From Desmodus rotundus (lineage: Eukaryota > Chordata > Mammalia > Chiroptera > Phyllostomidae), in the NCBI RefSeq assembly GCF_022682495.2, contig NC_071387.1, forward strand, positions 152,104,935-152,168,934: 64,000 bases of DNA, given 5' to 3'. Below, in pieces: positions 48,860 through 59,602 of this stretch. Numbering within the stretch: position 1 is the stretch's first letter; every line of letters begins with the position of its first letter. Position numbers and translations under genes: made by a program. The notes below the pieces were generated by a model that made no database searches, was not told the origin of the DNA, and worked only from the letters and a program-made list of their open reading frames with translations.

Positions 48860-50944
48860 AAAAGTGTCCTGGCTTGGAAGATAAATTATATATTCACCCT
48901 AACTACAAACAAAGCTCTGTTTAAACTAATAGATTTGTGCAGAGGACGAAAGTGGAAATGTTTTGATTTGGTTTTCAAACCTGGGGTCCTGAAGTGATGG
49001 AGTGCGCAGGGGGCCATGGAAACGGGAGCAAGCCAGGCCTCGATGGGGACACGCGCACAGCCTTCCTCCAGCCGCTGCCATGAAACCTTTTGCCTTTTTC
49101 CTGGGACCTTCTCTGAGGATATTTTGAAATGTTTTCAGATAAACAATTTAGGGTTCCAAATAATGTCAGGTTTTCTTTTACAGTTGCAATAGGGAAAGAA
49201 AGTAAGGATTGGATTTCCTATGATTTGTTTAAATTAATTAAGGAGTTGGGAATGGGATCAAATGTCATAGTATTCGAATTATCTTGGGGACCGTTTTGGA
49301 GGAGATGCCCGCCTTCTCAGAGCCATCAGCAGTGAGTTAGGAGCAGCGTATGACCACAGGATTCAAATTTTGTATGACGTGGGAGAAATCTGATTCTGCC
49401 AAAGTTAAAAAAAACTGCCAAATGTACTAAGAAACAACATGATTTAAAATGTTTGTAAACATGGACATCACTTATTTTTAAATATTTGAGCGAGATTTTT
49501 TATAAAATTAGAAATTTCAATTAATCATATTACTTATGTTAATTCTTTAAGAGTTAAAAACTACACTTCATTGCCTGACAGATTGTTTTGATTAAACACA
49601 TGCTGGTTAATGTGAGGTTGCTGTAAATAGTGATTTTTTGGGGGGTATTTTTCTCAGCAAAACATGCATTAAATTAATTACTTTAAAAATGTATACATGA
49701 AATGATACATTCAAGGTTTTGGGAAATAGGAAATGTAGAGTGCTGGTATGTTTTGCTAGGAATATTATCTTCTGTTTTGATTCACTTACATTTCATGTAA
49801 CAAAACTTGAAATTGTTAATTGAGGAAACACCTGCTTTACCTGATTTTCCTAAGTACACTGGATAGATTTTGGATGCCTTGCAGCAAAACTCTCATTAAA
49901 CCAAGAATCCCATAATGTGAGCTACAATGGCTGAATTATTAGATCCAAGAGAATATTATACTAAAACTTTGCTGCATCATGATCCTCAGGGATTTTGTTA
50001 TGGAATTACTTGTAAATGCAACCATTTTATAAAAACAGCCTTCTGATGCTTCAGGATTTCAAAGGATTGGATGAGGAGAGATACTTTGTTATAGATAAGG
50101 AATTGGTTTAGAGAAGGAAACAAAAGTTAGAAACAAATGAACTTTACATGGGGTGAAGAAAACTGAAGAGTAGGCTGTTGAGAGCCTATTTGATTTAGCC
50201 TCTCTATAAACTGGCTGCGGGAGCTTAAATAGCAGAAATGTCCAAGCCGTGTGCTGCTATTTTCTGTGCCAACCCGCATGTTGTCTTCCTCTGGCACCGC
50301 CCCTGCTGTGTGGGCACCACGTGACTGAGGCAGCCCAATCACAGCACTCTGAGTGCTGGGCTAGAAACACTTTCTCTGATCAAGTTTATACCTCTTTCCC
50401 AGTGGAAGCCAGCACACTTCCTCAAGGAGAGCCCGTTTTCTGAATAGTCTCATTGGGTACTCTTAGGATAATGATACCGAGAGGATTCCTGCTAGGATTA
50501 AGTAAGAGATGGTGCACTTTGAACTTTTAAAGCTTTATAATGCTGAAAGCCTTTTGGTCAGTGAAAAGGCAAGATGTTATAATCGACTTAAAGTCCCATA
50601 TTAGCAGGGGTTCAATAAATACATATTTGTTTTCTTTCTTTATTGCTGATCATTGTCCACTCTCAGGTTGTGTCTCCACCTTTTCAGTTTGATGCATGCA
50701 TTGGTTTCCATTTAGCTTCCATGGCCCAGTGCCTGGGAATTCCTGACCTACCTACCTACCAAGGCTCGTGGGAGAATACCATTATCACCCTTCACACACT
50801 ATTGCAGCTGATGAGTGAACAGTACCCTGCTATCCCATGTCATCAGATGGGGCAGTATTACCCAGTCCCAGAGGAGCTGGACATTCCCATCATTCTTTAG
50901 TTAAGTACAATTTTCCTTTGAGAAACACCAGATTTAGGGGCAAA
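48860..50944. other. Unassigned sequence
   Basis: About 2.1 kb without a recognised repeat. The plus-strand frame at 50643-50900 (85 codons) is the most protein-like here but matches no family I know. Confidence 0.35.
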
Positions 50945-51278
50945 CTGTATATTCCCAAAATGATAACAGCATTTCCTCTCTACATGCTCATCCAAGACAT
51001 CGCCACTTTTTCAACAAGAGGCAGAGTCTGAGTCTCTTTCTCATAAAACCGGGTGGGCTTTTGTGACTCTTTCTGGTCTAATAGAGTATGGCAAAAAGTG
51101 ATGCTATGGTAGTTCCAAAGCTAAGTTAAAAGAAGGGATGCAGTTTCTGCCAGGTTCCCTTTCTGGGGATGCTCCCTGTTAGAACCCAGCTGGTATGCTG
51201 TGAGGATATCCAGGCTACCTGGGGAACAACAGAGGCCCCCCTGGGCCAACAGTCAGCACCAACTCACCAGCAAGGTGA
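50945..51278 (+). mobile_element. MLT1-type MaLR LTR, 5' portion (plus)
   Basis: Contains 'GGTGGGCTTTTGTGACTCTT', 'GGTCTAATAGAGTATGGCAA', 'AAGTGATGCTATGGTAGTTC', 'TATGCTGTGAGGATATCCAG' and 'GTCAGCACCAACTCACCAGC', the MLT1 order. It stops abruptly at a retroviral-type TGTTGGG and resumes at 52112, so it was split by the LTR insertion. The 5' edge is approximate. Confidence 0.75.
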
Positions 51279-52111
51279 TGTTGGGAACCGCCCTGCTTGG
51301 TTTCAGAAGCTGTAACCCCCCATGGCTAAGGTTGAGTCAGAGACCTTGGGACCATAAGCCATTAAGGAGACAAAACTTATCTCCCTGGCAGGGGTGCCAC
51401 CTCTGCCCACTTTACTTCACCCTGCTTGGCCCTGAGCCTGACCAGTTAGCCAATGACGGGTAAGATTTCTCAAAGGAGGGACAACCTAAGACAGGCATGG
51501 TCATGAAGAGGCCCACAGGGAAGGACTTGGGGGGCTATAGAAAAAGGGGGTGATGGACCCTCACCCCTCGGCTTTGACATAGCCTGAGTACTCATTCTGT
51601 CTGCAAGAAGTCTCCTAATCTCTTGGCTGCCTTACTTCCCCTGCTCGACTTAAGCCTGAAACAATGCCAGAGGTGGGTGCATCCCTGTGCTGGAAAGGGC
51701 AGGTTCCCTGGGGCGATCAGGTCTAAGAAAGAATGCATAAAATCCTGTGAAACCTGCTTTGCTAATACCCTCAATTTAAATGATAAGTGTCCAAGCCTGA
51801 AATAAAGTTGTTTCCCAAAGTCTTATAGCCCCTTAGCTAATTGACCCTGACTCAGAATAAGCCCTCAGAGTTCTTTGTTATCTATTGTTTGATCCTTACT
51901 GACTGACAATGATTGATGAGCTTTACCTGTATTCCTGTGCAAATTGAACCCAATAAAAGCCCATTGAGGAAAAGGCTCTTGGCCCTTCTCCGTTGAGAGA
52001 CCGGACACCTTTCCTCCCCAAGCAGATCGTGTCTTGGTAGACTTATTCTCATCCGTGGTGGCCGGAGTGTGTGTGTGTGGGGGGCCTGTGGGCAGAGCAA
52101 GCCATGTTGCA
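51279..52111 (+). mobile_element. Solo LTR, probably class II (ERVK-like), inserted in an MLT1
   Basis: An 833-bp element starting TGTTGGGAACC and ending CATGTTGCA, thus 5'-TG...CA-3'. It has AATAAA signals at 51801 and 51952, the latter about 155 bp from the end, followed by U5-like sequence ('GGTAGACTTATTCTCATCCG'). It divides an MLT1 element cleanly. The flanks AGGTGA (51273-51278) and AGGTGG (from 52111) differ by one base, consistent with a 6-bp target duplication overlapping the last LTR base. No internal retroviral genes remain. Class II assignment rests on the start sequence and 6-bp duplication and is inference. Confidence 0.82.
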
Positions 52112-52285
52112 GGTGGACCCTCTTGCCCTTAGCCCTCAGCCAGGCTGCCCTCCTGATGCTGTGGAGCAGAAATGAGCTTTCCTTGCTGAGTCCTGCCCCA
52201 ATTGCAGATTTGTGAGCACAAATAAATGGTTGAAATCATTGTTTTTGCTGTTTTGTTATGCAGCAATAGATATTAATTCTCACCA
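52112..52285 (+). mobile_element. MLT1-type MaLR LTR, 3' portion (plus)
   Basis: 'TGTGGAGCAGAAATGAGCTT', 'CCCCAATTGCAGATTTGTGA', 'GCACAAATAAATGGTTGAAA' and 'GTTATGCAGCAATAGATATT' are the end of the same MLT1 copy whose first part is at 50945-51278. Confidence 0.8.
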
Positions 52286-52375
52286 CTTTATGAGGTAGTG
52301 CTAGTATTGTGTTCATTTTATAGAGAAGGAAATGTACTCATCTAGTAATTAAATTACGTGTTAATGTCATCCTGG
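52286..52375 (-). repeat. MIR fragment (antisense), tentative
   Basis: 'TTTATGAGGTAGTGCTAGTA' and 'TTCATTTTATAGAGAAGGAA' resemble the antisense MIR core. Confidence 0.4.
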
Positions 52376-52919
52376 TGGTGGGTGATGGGGGCAGATTTTA
52401 GAGCCTCCCTCAAAGGACAGCCTCTCACAGAGGATCTAGCACTGGTTTCTCATGGTATTGGCAATGAATGGTGGGGATTCTGGAGACAAACCACCAAAAT
52501 CTGAATGCCCAGACAGTGCAGAGCACTGTTCTTATATCCTGGGGGAATCAGCAGTGAACAAAACAGAAATCCTTGCTTGCCCGCATGGAGCTTCCTTTCT
52601 GTTACCAAACTCAAGGGGTTTGCCATTTGTGGTGCTCTATTCAAAAACGAGAGGTGGTTGTTGCAGGGTAGATTTATTTTCTTACAGCAAGTGAAGGAGA
52701 TAGAGAATTCATATCCAAAGCTCTGCCTCCCCAAAAGGAGGCTTAGCCATCCCTTATACATGCTATTTGGTCAGTTACACATTGATTTCTTCTTTGCAGT
52801 TGGCTACTTTCATCTTTGCCCTCCTGTCAGTTTATCCTGTTTACAGCTGCATCTACAAAATACTATGCTACATTTTAACATTTAACAAGAAATAACATTT
52901 AGCACTGCCCAGCCCTTGA
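52376..52919. other. Unassigned sequence
   Basis: About 540 bp. Overlapping open frames in three readings (plus 52452-52694 and 52505-52885; minus 52450-52761) have no recognised domain. They reflect a locally low stop density. Confidence 0.3.
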
Positions 52920-53045
52920 GGCCCTCATCCTATCTAACATTTCCAGCTTGTGAGGAACAATTACATAAACCCTTAGCATATAAAACGTTTACAACAGTGC
53001 TTGGCACATAAAGGTAACATGAATATTGCTTATTAGTATGATTAT
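52920..53045 (+). repeat. MIR 3'-end fragment (plus), tentative
   Basis: 'TACAACAGTGCTTGGCACAT' followed by 'AAAGGTAACATGAATATTGC' matches the sense 3' end of MIR. Confidence 0.5.
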
Positions 53046-53559
53046 TGAACATGTAAAGACTATGGTCGTTAGCTGTGACCCTGTTGTTATAAATAGTATT
53101 GTCTGTGCATTTTAACAGCTGCTTGGATGGGAAATGGCATTTGATTCGTGTGAGCAGAACACAAATTTGAAACAGATAATTCTAGCATGTTATTCAGTAC
53201 CAAGTGTTTAATATTCACTTATTACGATGGCCTCTAGGACCCTGTGGACCTATAAAGAGGTGTCAAAAGGGATTATGAAAATCATGTCATAGATATGAAA
53301 AAAGAAACTCCAACAATGCAATGGTAAAAATAAAGTAAAATGTTGATTATCTGTGGTGTAATGCTGGACAGGGAATGTGTCGATAATTGAAGTCAACAGA
53401 TAGCCCTCAGCTTCCTGGTTCATCAAACCTTTTCCCAGGGCTGATGAGCAGCAAAATTGGCCGGTGTAATCTCACTTCCTTTTATTGCTCCCAAGGAGAT
53501 GCTAATGAATAATACACAAGGAGAGGCAGGAACCCAGGTAATCAGTCAGTCTGTTGTGG
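53046..53559. other. Unassigned sequence
   Basis: About 510 bp with no recognised element. Confidence 0.3.
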
Positions 53560-53700
53560 ATGTTTAAAGCTGGAAGGGACCTTAGAGGGCCATCTGGCCT
53601 GGTTCTAGAGTTTAGGAAACTGAGGCTTGGAGATGCTGTGTCCCAATGGCACATGGTTAGTGACCGTAACAGCTGGAACAAAGTTCCTTGCCCTAGGCTT
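53560..53700 (-). repeat. MIR-related ancient SINE (antisense)
   Basis: 'GCTGGAAGGGACCTTAGAGG', 'TTTAGGAAACTGAGGCTTGG' and 'AATGGCACATGGTTAGTGAC' match a common MIR/CORE-SINE-type antisense pattern. Confidence 0.55.
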
Positions 53701-53779
53701 CCAGTCCTGCACTTGTTTACAGCTTTCACTATTTTTCCCTCTTTTCTCCATATCCGCAACTGCTAATCACCTGGGTTTA

Positions 53780-54422
53780 TGTACAAGTAACTGAGTTAAA
53801 CAGAAACTAAGGCCTCTCTTTCTCCCCCGCCCGACCCCCCCCAATATTGTGGTCAGTAAACACAGGGCCAGAGAGAAATCTGGATTTTTCTTTAGCCAGA
53901 GATTCAGAATTCTAGCCCCGGTGACCTTGCTCAAGTGATTGACTCCAGCTGGAGTGCCCTTGGCTTTCAAGTTCTGACGGTGGCCGCTTCTACCCGTGAA
54001 GAAAGCCCGTTCATTCTCAGGGCAGGGGGAGAAGGTCAAGGAGAGCACCTGGCGGCTGGTTAACCATGTGGTCCGCCTGGGCAAGCGGAAGCTCCACTGC
54101 TTCCCTGTGCTTGGAATGTCTGCTCTGGCCACTGTACATTCACGTGCTTTCTCCACACTGGGAGTCGTCTTCAAGGACGCAGTGTGGGGAGAACAAGGTG
54201 CTGGACTGAATAGCGACTGAACCCTGTTAAAGCCTCTATATAAACTTTTGAGATTCTGGCAGGTGGGTGCAGAGAGCCACTCATCTTGCGGAGCCCAAGA
54301 CAAGCCCTACAAGTAAGTCCCCATTGCTTATTAAACCTGTCACCTACCAATTTGGAGTGGTTTGCCTTCAGTCTTCTCCTTGCCTTCCAAGGAGAATGTG
54401 GGGGCCAATTTGTGAGCCAACA
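53780..54422 (+). mobile_element. Probable class I LTR (plus), edges uncertain
   Basis: Shows a promoter-like TATATAAAC (about 54237) followed about 95 bp later by ATTAAA (54330-54335) and then 'CCAATTTGGAGTGGTTTGCC' and 'TTCAGTCTTCTCCTTGCCTT', a U3-R-U5 layout as in gammaretrovirus-like LTRs. The 178-codon minus-strand open frame at 53767-54303, the longest in the window, is antisense to it and has no recognisable domain. No flanking duplication was found, so both ends are estimates. Confidence 0.5.
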
Positions 54423-55552
54423 AGGCCTGGCTGCCAAGCCACTAAGCCTCCCCTGACCTCCATGGCTGAGCTACTTACTTGGTTCTTCCATCACCTTACC
54501 TTGTATTACAGACCCATATAATTATTCCATTTAAATTGTAAGCTTCTTGAGGGTGGACAGACATGACAGTGACTGGGACAACATAGTATCAGTCACAAGG
54601 ACAACAAGCTGTATACACTGTGATACACATTGTATCTCTTTCCTGGTTCAGTAAGAAGTTTTCAACACCTCCGTTTCAGGACTTTGCAGCTGGCCATCTA
54701 GAGTTAAATTCCAATCAACGGTAACTTGCATGGTCATGTTTTCAGTGTGTCAGTAGCAAGAGTAATAAATAGGAGGGAAATGTTTTTTATCAAATAACTA
54801 CTAACATGTAGTTGGTATTACAAAATGATTCAATTATTTACTTTAGAAATATTTGGGATCACTAGGGAAAAGGCAACATGTTAGGCTCCATGTTAAATAA
54901 GAAGTTGAATAAATGTGCATAGTTTGTTATAGTAGTGGAAGATAGTATGTCCAGACAATATTTTCTGTTATGCCTTTTCTGCCCCTTCCCATAGGACATG
55001 GGAGTAGGAACAGGGGCTGGAGAGGTAGCTTGTTATAATTTCCCTTTACAGCCACTCATTGGAAACAAATACGTAGAATCAGCTGGGCTTGTGTAACATG
55101 GAAACTCATAGAGTCGGGAAGAAGAGCTGGGTGGTCAGCTCTCTAGGGTTTCCATTCCTTTCTCTTGTGCCTTTGAGCATCAGAACCTTGATTTCAACAA
55201 TCCTTTGTATCCATCTAATGCAGACACCTATCAGTAACAATATTTGAAAGGGCTATGAAATCACACATTTATAAAGAGAGTTGAACAACTTAATTGAATA
55301 AAATATACTCTATACAAAAATTTATGTATATAATGTTCTGAATTTTTGAGATTAACTTTTAATTTTTCTCTACCAGGAATTGGTACTCTTTAGTAAGATG
55401 TAGTTTAGAGAATTTTTCTCTTGTTATGGTCTGAGTTTATTTTCTTCTTCTTGTCCTCCTCCCCCCTCCCCACACCCCACTTGTTCTTTTTTTGCTCAGC
55501 TATACTAAGTTGCTGGGAGAGTCGATCAATCATGAAATCCACCTCTTCAATA
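54423..55552. other. Unassigned sequence
   Basis: About 1.1 kb with no recognised element; C/T-rich at 55435-55490. Confidence 0.3.
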
Positions 55553-56110
55553 TGGGGCTGACTAAAAAGTCCATATGGATATTTTCTGTGAAACAAAAGA
55601 CACATTTTTCATTTTCACCCATAATTTTATTGATTTGGATATTTTGAGTAAGTCAGCTATCTCCCTTATGGTATAATGTTGATCATTCTCAATTAATGTC
55701 TTGATTTGATCACTACCAACTTCAGTTGGTCTTCCTGCCATGGAGCATTGTCCAGCAAGAAATCTCCAGCACAAAACTTCAGAAGCCACTTTTGACATGT
55801 TTGATCTGTCACAGAACCTTCTTCATACACAGCACAAATCTTTTTTTTTTTGTATTTCAGTTGCATTTTTACCTTTCTTGAAATAATAAAATATAATATG
55901 CCAAAAATGTTGTATATCTTCTTCCATTTTCACTATTAAAATTGCTGCACAAAAATTCACCAATTTTGATAAGTTTTTTTAAATGCATGCTGATATAACA
56001 GCTGTCACAATATAATCTAATAAAATTGTTTTGAATGAAGTTAAAGACAACTAAGTGCTACTAGAGCCATCCTGTGGAAAAAAAACAAATGAACTTTTTA
56101 GCCACACCAA
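55553..56110 (-). mobile_element. Internally deleted mariner transposon with both terminal inverted repeats
   Basis: 558 bp bounded by TA on both sides (55551-55552, 56111-56112). The outer 25 bp of the two ends match at 19 positions as inverted repeats (core CTAAAAAGT, then CAT). On the minus strand a decayed transposase N-terminus is visible: 'KICAVYEEGSVTDQ' in one frame (about 55824-55783), then 'GRPTEVGSDQIKTLIENDQ' and 'YTIREIADLLKISKS' in the frame 55798-55562. This is the DNA-binding helix-turn-helix part. The sequence then jumps to near the 3' end, so the catalytic D,D34D core is missing. Mariner moves by cut-and-paste; this copy could only have been moved by another copy's enzyme. 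Confidence 0.9.
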
Positions 56111-56112
56111 TA

Positions 56113-56328
56113 TATGCCAGGCATTGTGGTACTTGCTGGGGTACTTGTGGGTCACCAGTTGGATTCCCAGTCAGGGCACATTCTTGGGTTGTGGGTTCTG
56201 TTCCAGGTCAGGGCGCAGAGTCAACTAAGGTTGATGTTTCTCTCTCACATTGATGTTGTTCCTTTCTCTCTCTCTCTTCCTCCTTTCTTCTATCTCTAAC
56301 AAATAATAAATAAAATATTTTATTTAAA
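56113..56328 (+). mobile_element. VES-type SINE (plus), abutting the mariner
   Basis: 'GGGTCACCAGTTGGATTCCC' and 'AGTCAGGGCACATTCTTGGG', then 'GTTGATGTTTCTCTCTCACA', a C/T-rich run and the A-rich tail 'AACAAATAATAAATAAAATA'. It appears to start just after the TA that ends the mariner, so one inserted at the edge of the other. Head is diverged. Confidence 0.85.
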
Positions 56329-56424
56329 AAGCTGCTAGGCTTAAAAAAATGAAGATATAGTCCTAGATAGCAAGGAGTTGTTGGAGGAAACAGATACAAA
56401 TAGGTAATTATAAGATAAGAATGG

Positions 56425-57255
56425 CGCAAAGGACCTGAACAGACACTTCTTCAAAGAGGGCATACGGATGGCCAGTAGACATATGAAAAGATCCTCAACG
56501 TTACTAATCATCAGAGACATGAAAATTAAAACCAGCATGAGATGTCATCTCACTCCTGTCAGAATGGCCACCATCAATAAACAAGTACTGGTGAGGATGT
56601 GGAGAAAATGGAACCCTAGCTCATTGCATGTAGGAATGCACACTGGTGCAGCCACTGTGGAAAGCAGTAGGGAGTTTCCTCAAAAAATTAAAAATGGAAC
56701 TGTTTTTTGACCCAACAATCCCACTTCTGGGAATATATCCAAAGGAACCCAAAACTCTATTTCGAAAGCACAGAAGCACTCCTATGTTCATTGCAGTGTT
56801 ATTTATAATCACCAAGGGATGGAAGTAGCCCAAGTGTCCATCAGTAGATGAGTGGAGAAAGTAGCTGTGGGACATTTACATAATGGAATACTACTTGGTT
56901 GTAAAAAAGAGGAAAATTAAATTTTCCTTTTGCAACAGCATGGATGGACCTGGAGAACACTATGCTAAGTGAAATAAGCCCATCAGAGAAAAACAAATAC
57001 TATATGATTTCATTCATATGTGGAATCTAGTGAACAAACTGAACTAACAAGAAAAATGGGGACAGACTCATAGATGGAGTTTATGGGGGGAGGTTAGTGG
57101 GTGGAGGGATTGAGCAAAAAGGAAAAAAGACTCATGGGCATGGACAGCAGTGTGGTGATTGCTGAGGGGACAGGAGTATAAGGGGACTAAATGGTAAAGG
57201 TAAATAAATACAATAAAGCTTAAATAAAAAATAAAGTAAATTAAATTTTAAAAAA
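56425..57255 (+). mobile_element. L1, 5'-truncated 3' end (plus)
   Basis: Begins in ORF2 ('AAAGGACCTGAACAGACACT') and continues through 'GCACACTGGTGCAGCCACTG', 'CCCAACAATCCCACTTCTGG', 'TGGCCAGTAGACATATGAAA' and 'AGTGAAATAAGCCCATCAGA' to an A-rich end near 57255. Stops interrupt the frame. It is a different L1 subfamily copy from 18744-23363, which covers the same region. Confidence 0.9.
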
Positions 57256-57289
57256 GATTATGAGTGAAGTGCACAGATCATGGTGATAA

Positions 57290-58480
57290 ATGTAAAGGGT
57301 TGAAAGAACACTGTAGGTTCAGAGAATTAGAAGTATAATGGAAACTACAAGAATGAGGTGAAGGTAGATAGAAGTCAGGCTGTTTGAGTATGAATATACT
57401 GAACTATGAAGAACTTTGAATGCACTTAAGAGACAGTAGATTCAATCTTGTCTTTGATGGGAAACCAGTGAACAATTTTATGCAGTGGAATTTGCTCTCA
57501 TTTATATGTTATATCATTTGCAGCAGTATAAAGGGGGCAGACACAAGCTATGAGACTGCTGCACTAGTTCAGACAGGAGATAATGCATTATTAGGACTGA
57601 TGGTAGCAGTGAGGATAGAGAGAATGAAATTTTTATTAATTGATATGGGGTTAAAGGAGAAGGATAAGTATAGGCTTAATATAAATAAAGGCCAAGTTTT
57701 TGGTTTTGTAATGAGTGGGAGATAAAACATGGAGATTAAATACAGTTTTGAGGGAAAGATGATGAGTCACATCCATTGGCATTTTCAGATAAATATAAAC
57801 TACCAGAAATTTAGATTTAAGAGTCTGAAGAAAGAACAATGCTGTGGGAAAGTTAGGTTGGGAACAGAGAGGAGAGATGGTAGTAGAATGTAGCTTGGGA
57901 AGCATGCAGAGAGTGAGAAGAGAAGAGGGACAAGAACTGCATTTTTGGAAGCTCAAGGCTTAAGAGGAGGGCTGTAGTAGATGAGCTTAAAAGGATGCTG
58001 GGAAGAAATAGCCATAGACAGAGGGGAGGAAGAAATAGAGCAATTCATGTCACGGAAATTAGGAGAGAAAAGTGGAAGGAGTGATCCACATATTATACCC
58101 TAGGGAAATCAAGTAAGGCAAAGGCTAAAAACTCCCCACTGGATTTGATACGAGAATCACTAATGGACGTGGTGGTAGAAGTTCCTGCCTTTCCATGGAG
58201 GGAGTGGAGCTGCTGGGCTGAGATTTTGATCGTGGATTTCCTTCTATATAGAAACGTGCGTGTGCAGAGGAGACCATATTTAGGGTAGTGCCTATGGGGG
58301 TTGCAAAACGAGACTTTCAAAAGATGCGATGGTGGTCACAGGTTTAGATGCTGGGGAGAAGGGACCAACGGAGAAAGCGGCTAAAAATGGAAGGAACAGT
58401 GGGGTAACGGAGTGGTCAGTGTCTCAGAAGAGGCAGGGTGGGATGAAATAAGGTTACTGATCTTGTCCCTTAACAAATGG
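57290..58480 (-). repeat. Long L2 LINE remnant (antisense)
   Basis: The plus strand is G/A-rich and includes 'GATGGGAAACCAGTGAACAA', 'CTGCACTAGTTCAGACAGGA', 'GATGGTAGCAGTGAGGATAG' and 'AGGGAAATCAAGTAAGGCAA', in the order of the reverse complement of L2. The 101-codon frames inside it are not genes. Confidence 0.6.
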
Positions 58481-58560
58481 AGCCAGACAGGTCACTTCCT
58501 TGTAAAACCTGAGCATTAAATTTGGGCACCATATGGTGCTGTCTATGTGATGCTCAATTT

Positions 58561-58577
58561 GAAAAAAAAAAAAAAAA
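58561..58577 (+). repeat. Poly-A run (17 bp)
   Basis: Uninterrupted A run. No retroelement body is recognised directly upstream. Confidence 0.9.
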
Positions 58578-58957
58578 CATCATAACCCAGCTACCAAAGA
58601 AGTAAAGTGAGATTTTTATTGGTGTTTCTCTAAAAATGCCTGTGGCAGGGAGAATAGGGTCCTAACTTTGAGTAATACTTCTTAAATTCTTCTTTTGACA
58701 TTTCTCCACTTTAACATTTTTCCACTTATTGTTGTCGCATTTCTTACAGATTTTCCACAGTATGTTGCACAGCAAAGCATGCTGCCGTTCCTTTTCCAAC
58801 CTCTGTCCTTCTTGCCAGAGTCATATACTTAAAACTGACGTAAAAATCTCTCTTGCTACTTCTCTACTTTCCAAAAGAGGTTTGCTCTGTTAGAGAAGGA
58901 CTAGAAGTGAGCGGAGGGGCACATGGAAATAAGAGAATTGAAGCTAAGGAACTAGCT

Positions 58958-59140
58958 CAGTAGTTTTCAAACTTTAGCTTCATCAGACTCACCTGGAGAG
59001 TTTGTTAAAACATGAATTACTAATTTCCACCCCAAGAGTTTCTGATTCAGGAGATCTGTGGTGGGGCCCAAGAATTTGCATTTTTAATGGGTTCCTGAGT
59101 GATACTCTCGCTTGTCTGTGGAACACACTTTGAGAACAAG
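58958..59140 (+). mobile_element. MER5A-type hAT-Charlie nonautonomous element
   Basis: 'CAGTAGTTTTCAAACTTTAG', 'TCAGACTCACCTGGAGAGTT', 'TTTCTGATTCAGGAGATCTG', 'CAAGAATTTGCATTTTTAAT' and 'ACACACTTTGAGAACAAG' follow MER5A. The 8-bp CTAGCTCA occurs at both edges (58952-58959 and 59141-59148), the length expected for hAT target duplications. Confidence 0.92.
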
Positions 59141-59384
59141 CTAGCTCAATGGGAAGCAAATCAGAGCAGAGAATTGGAAGGAATGGAATACTATTCTAAA
59201 ACCAAGGAACGAGGCTTGGTTTTCATTAAAGGTAAAAAAAGGCAAGTCTGGGTGTTAGAATAGGTGAAGCAAGGCCTACCTGATACTGAGCTACTGAGTT
59301 CCTGGCCCAAGTTCTGTATCTCCTTCTGATGGGACTGTAACAGGTTCCACAGTTTGAGGAAAGGATATGTATCCTCTGAAAGGG

Positions 59385-59594
59385 CAGGGGTGTCAAACTC
59401 ATTTTCACTGGGGCCACATCAGCCTCATGGTTGCCTTCAAAGGGCTGGATGTAATTTTAGGACTGTATAAATGTAACCACTCAACAGTTAAGCGAGAGCT
59501 TGGTGATGCAGACGGGTAGAAACCAGGTGTGGGGCCAGATAAAACAAGGTGGAGGGCTGTATTCGGCCCTCGGTCCTTGTGTTTGCCACCTGTG
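59385..59594 (+). mobile_element. hAT-type MITE with terminal inverted repeats
   Basis: Starts CAGGGGTGTCAAACTC and ends GTGTTTGCCACCTGTG; the ends match at 12 of 16 positions as inverted repeats. The interior includes 'GGGGCCACATCAGCCTCATG', 'GTAATTTTAGGACTGTATAA' and 'CAAGGTGGAGGGCTGTATTC'. Flanks TGAAAGGG and CCATAGGG match at 5 of 8 positions, a weak 8-bp target duplication. It is about 210 bp and noncoding. Antisense frames at 59405-59678 are shadows. Confidence 0.85.
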
Positions 59595-59602
59595 CCATAG
59601 GG

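Noticed and set aside
50643..50900. 85-codon frame as a host exon
   Set aside because: No family match, no clear flanking splice signals tied to other coding segments, and it starts in AT-rich DNA right after a possible SINE-like tail.
53767..54303. 178-codon minus-strand open frame, the longest in the window
   Set aside because: It runs antisense through a probable LTR, has no recognisable domain, signal or membrane segment, and lies in locally GC-richer DNA where stops are rarer.
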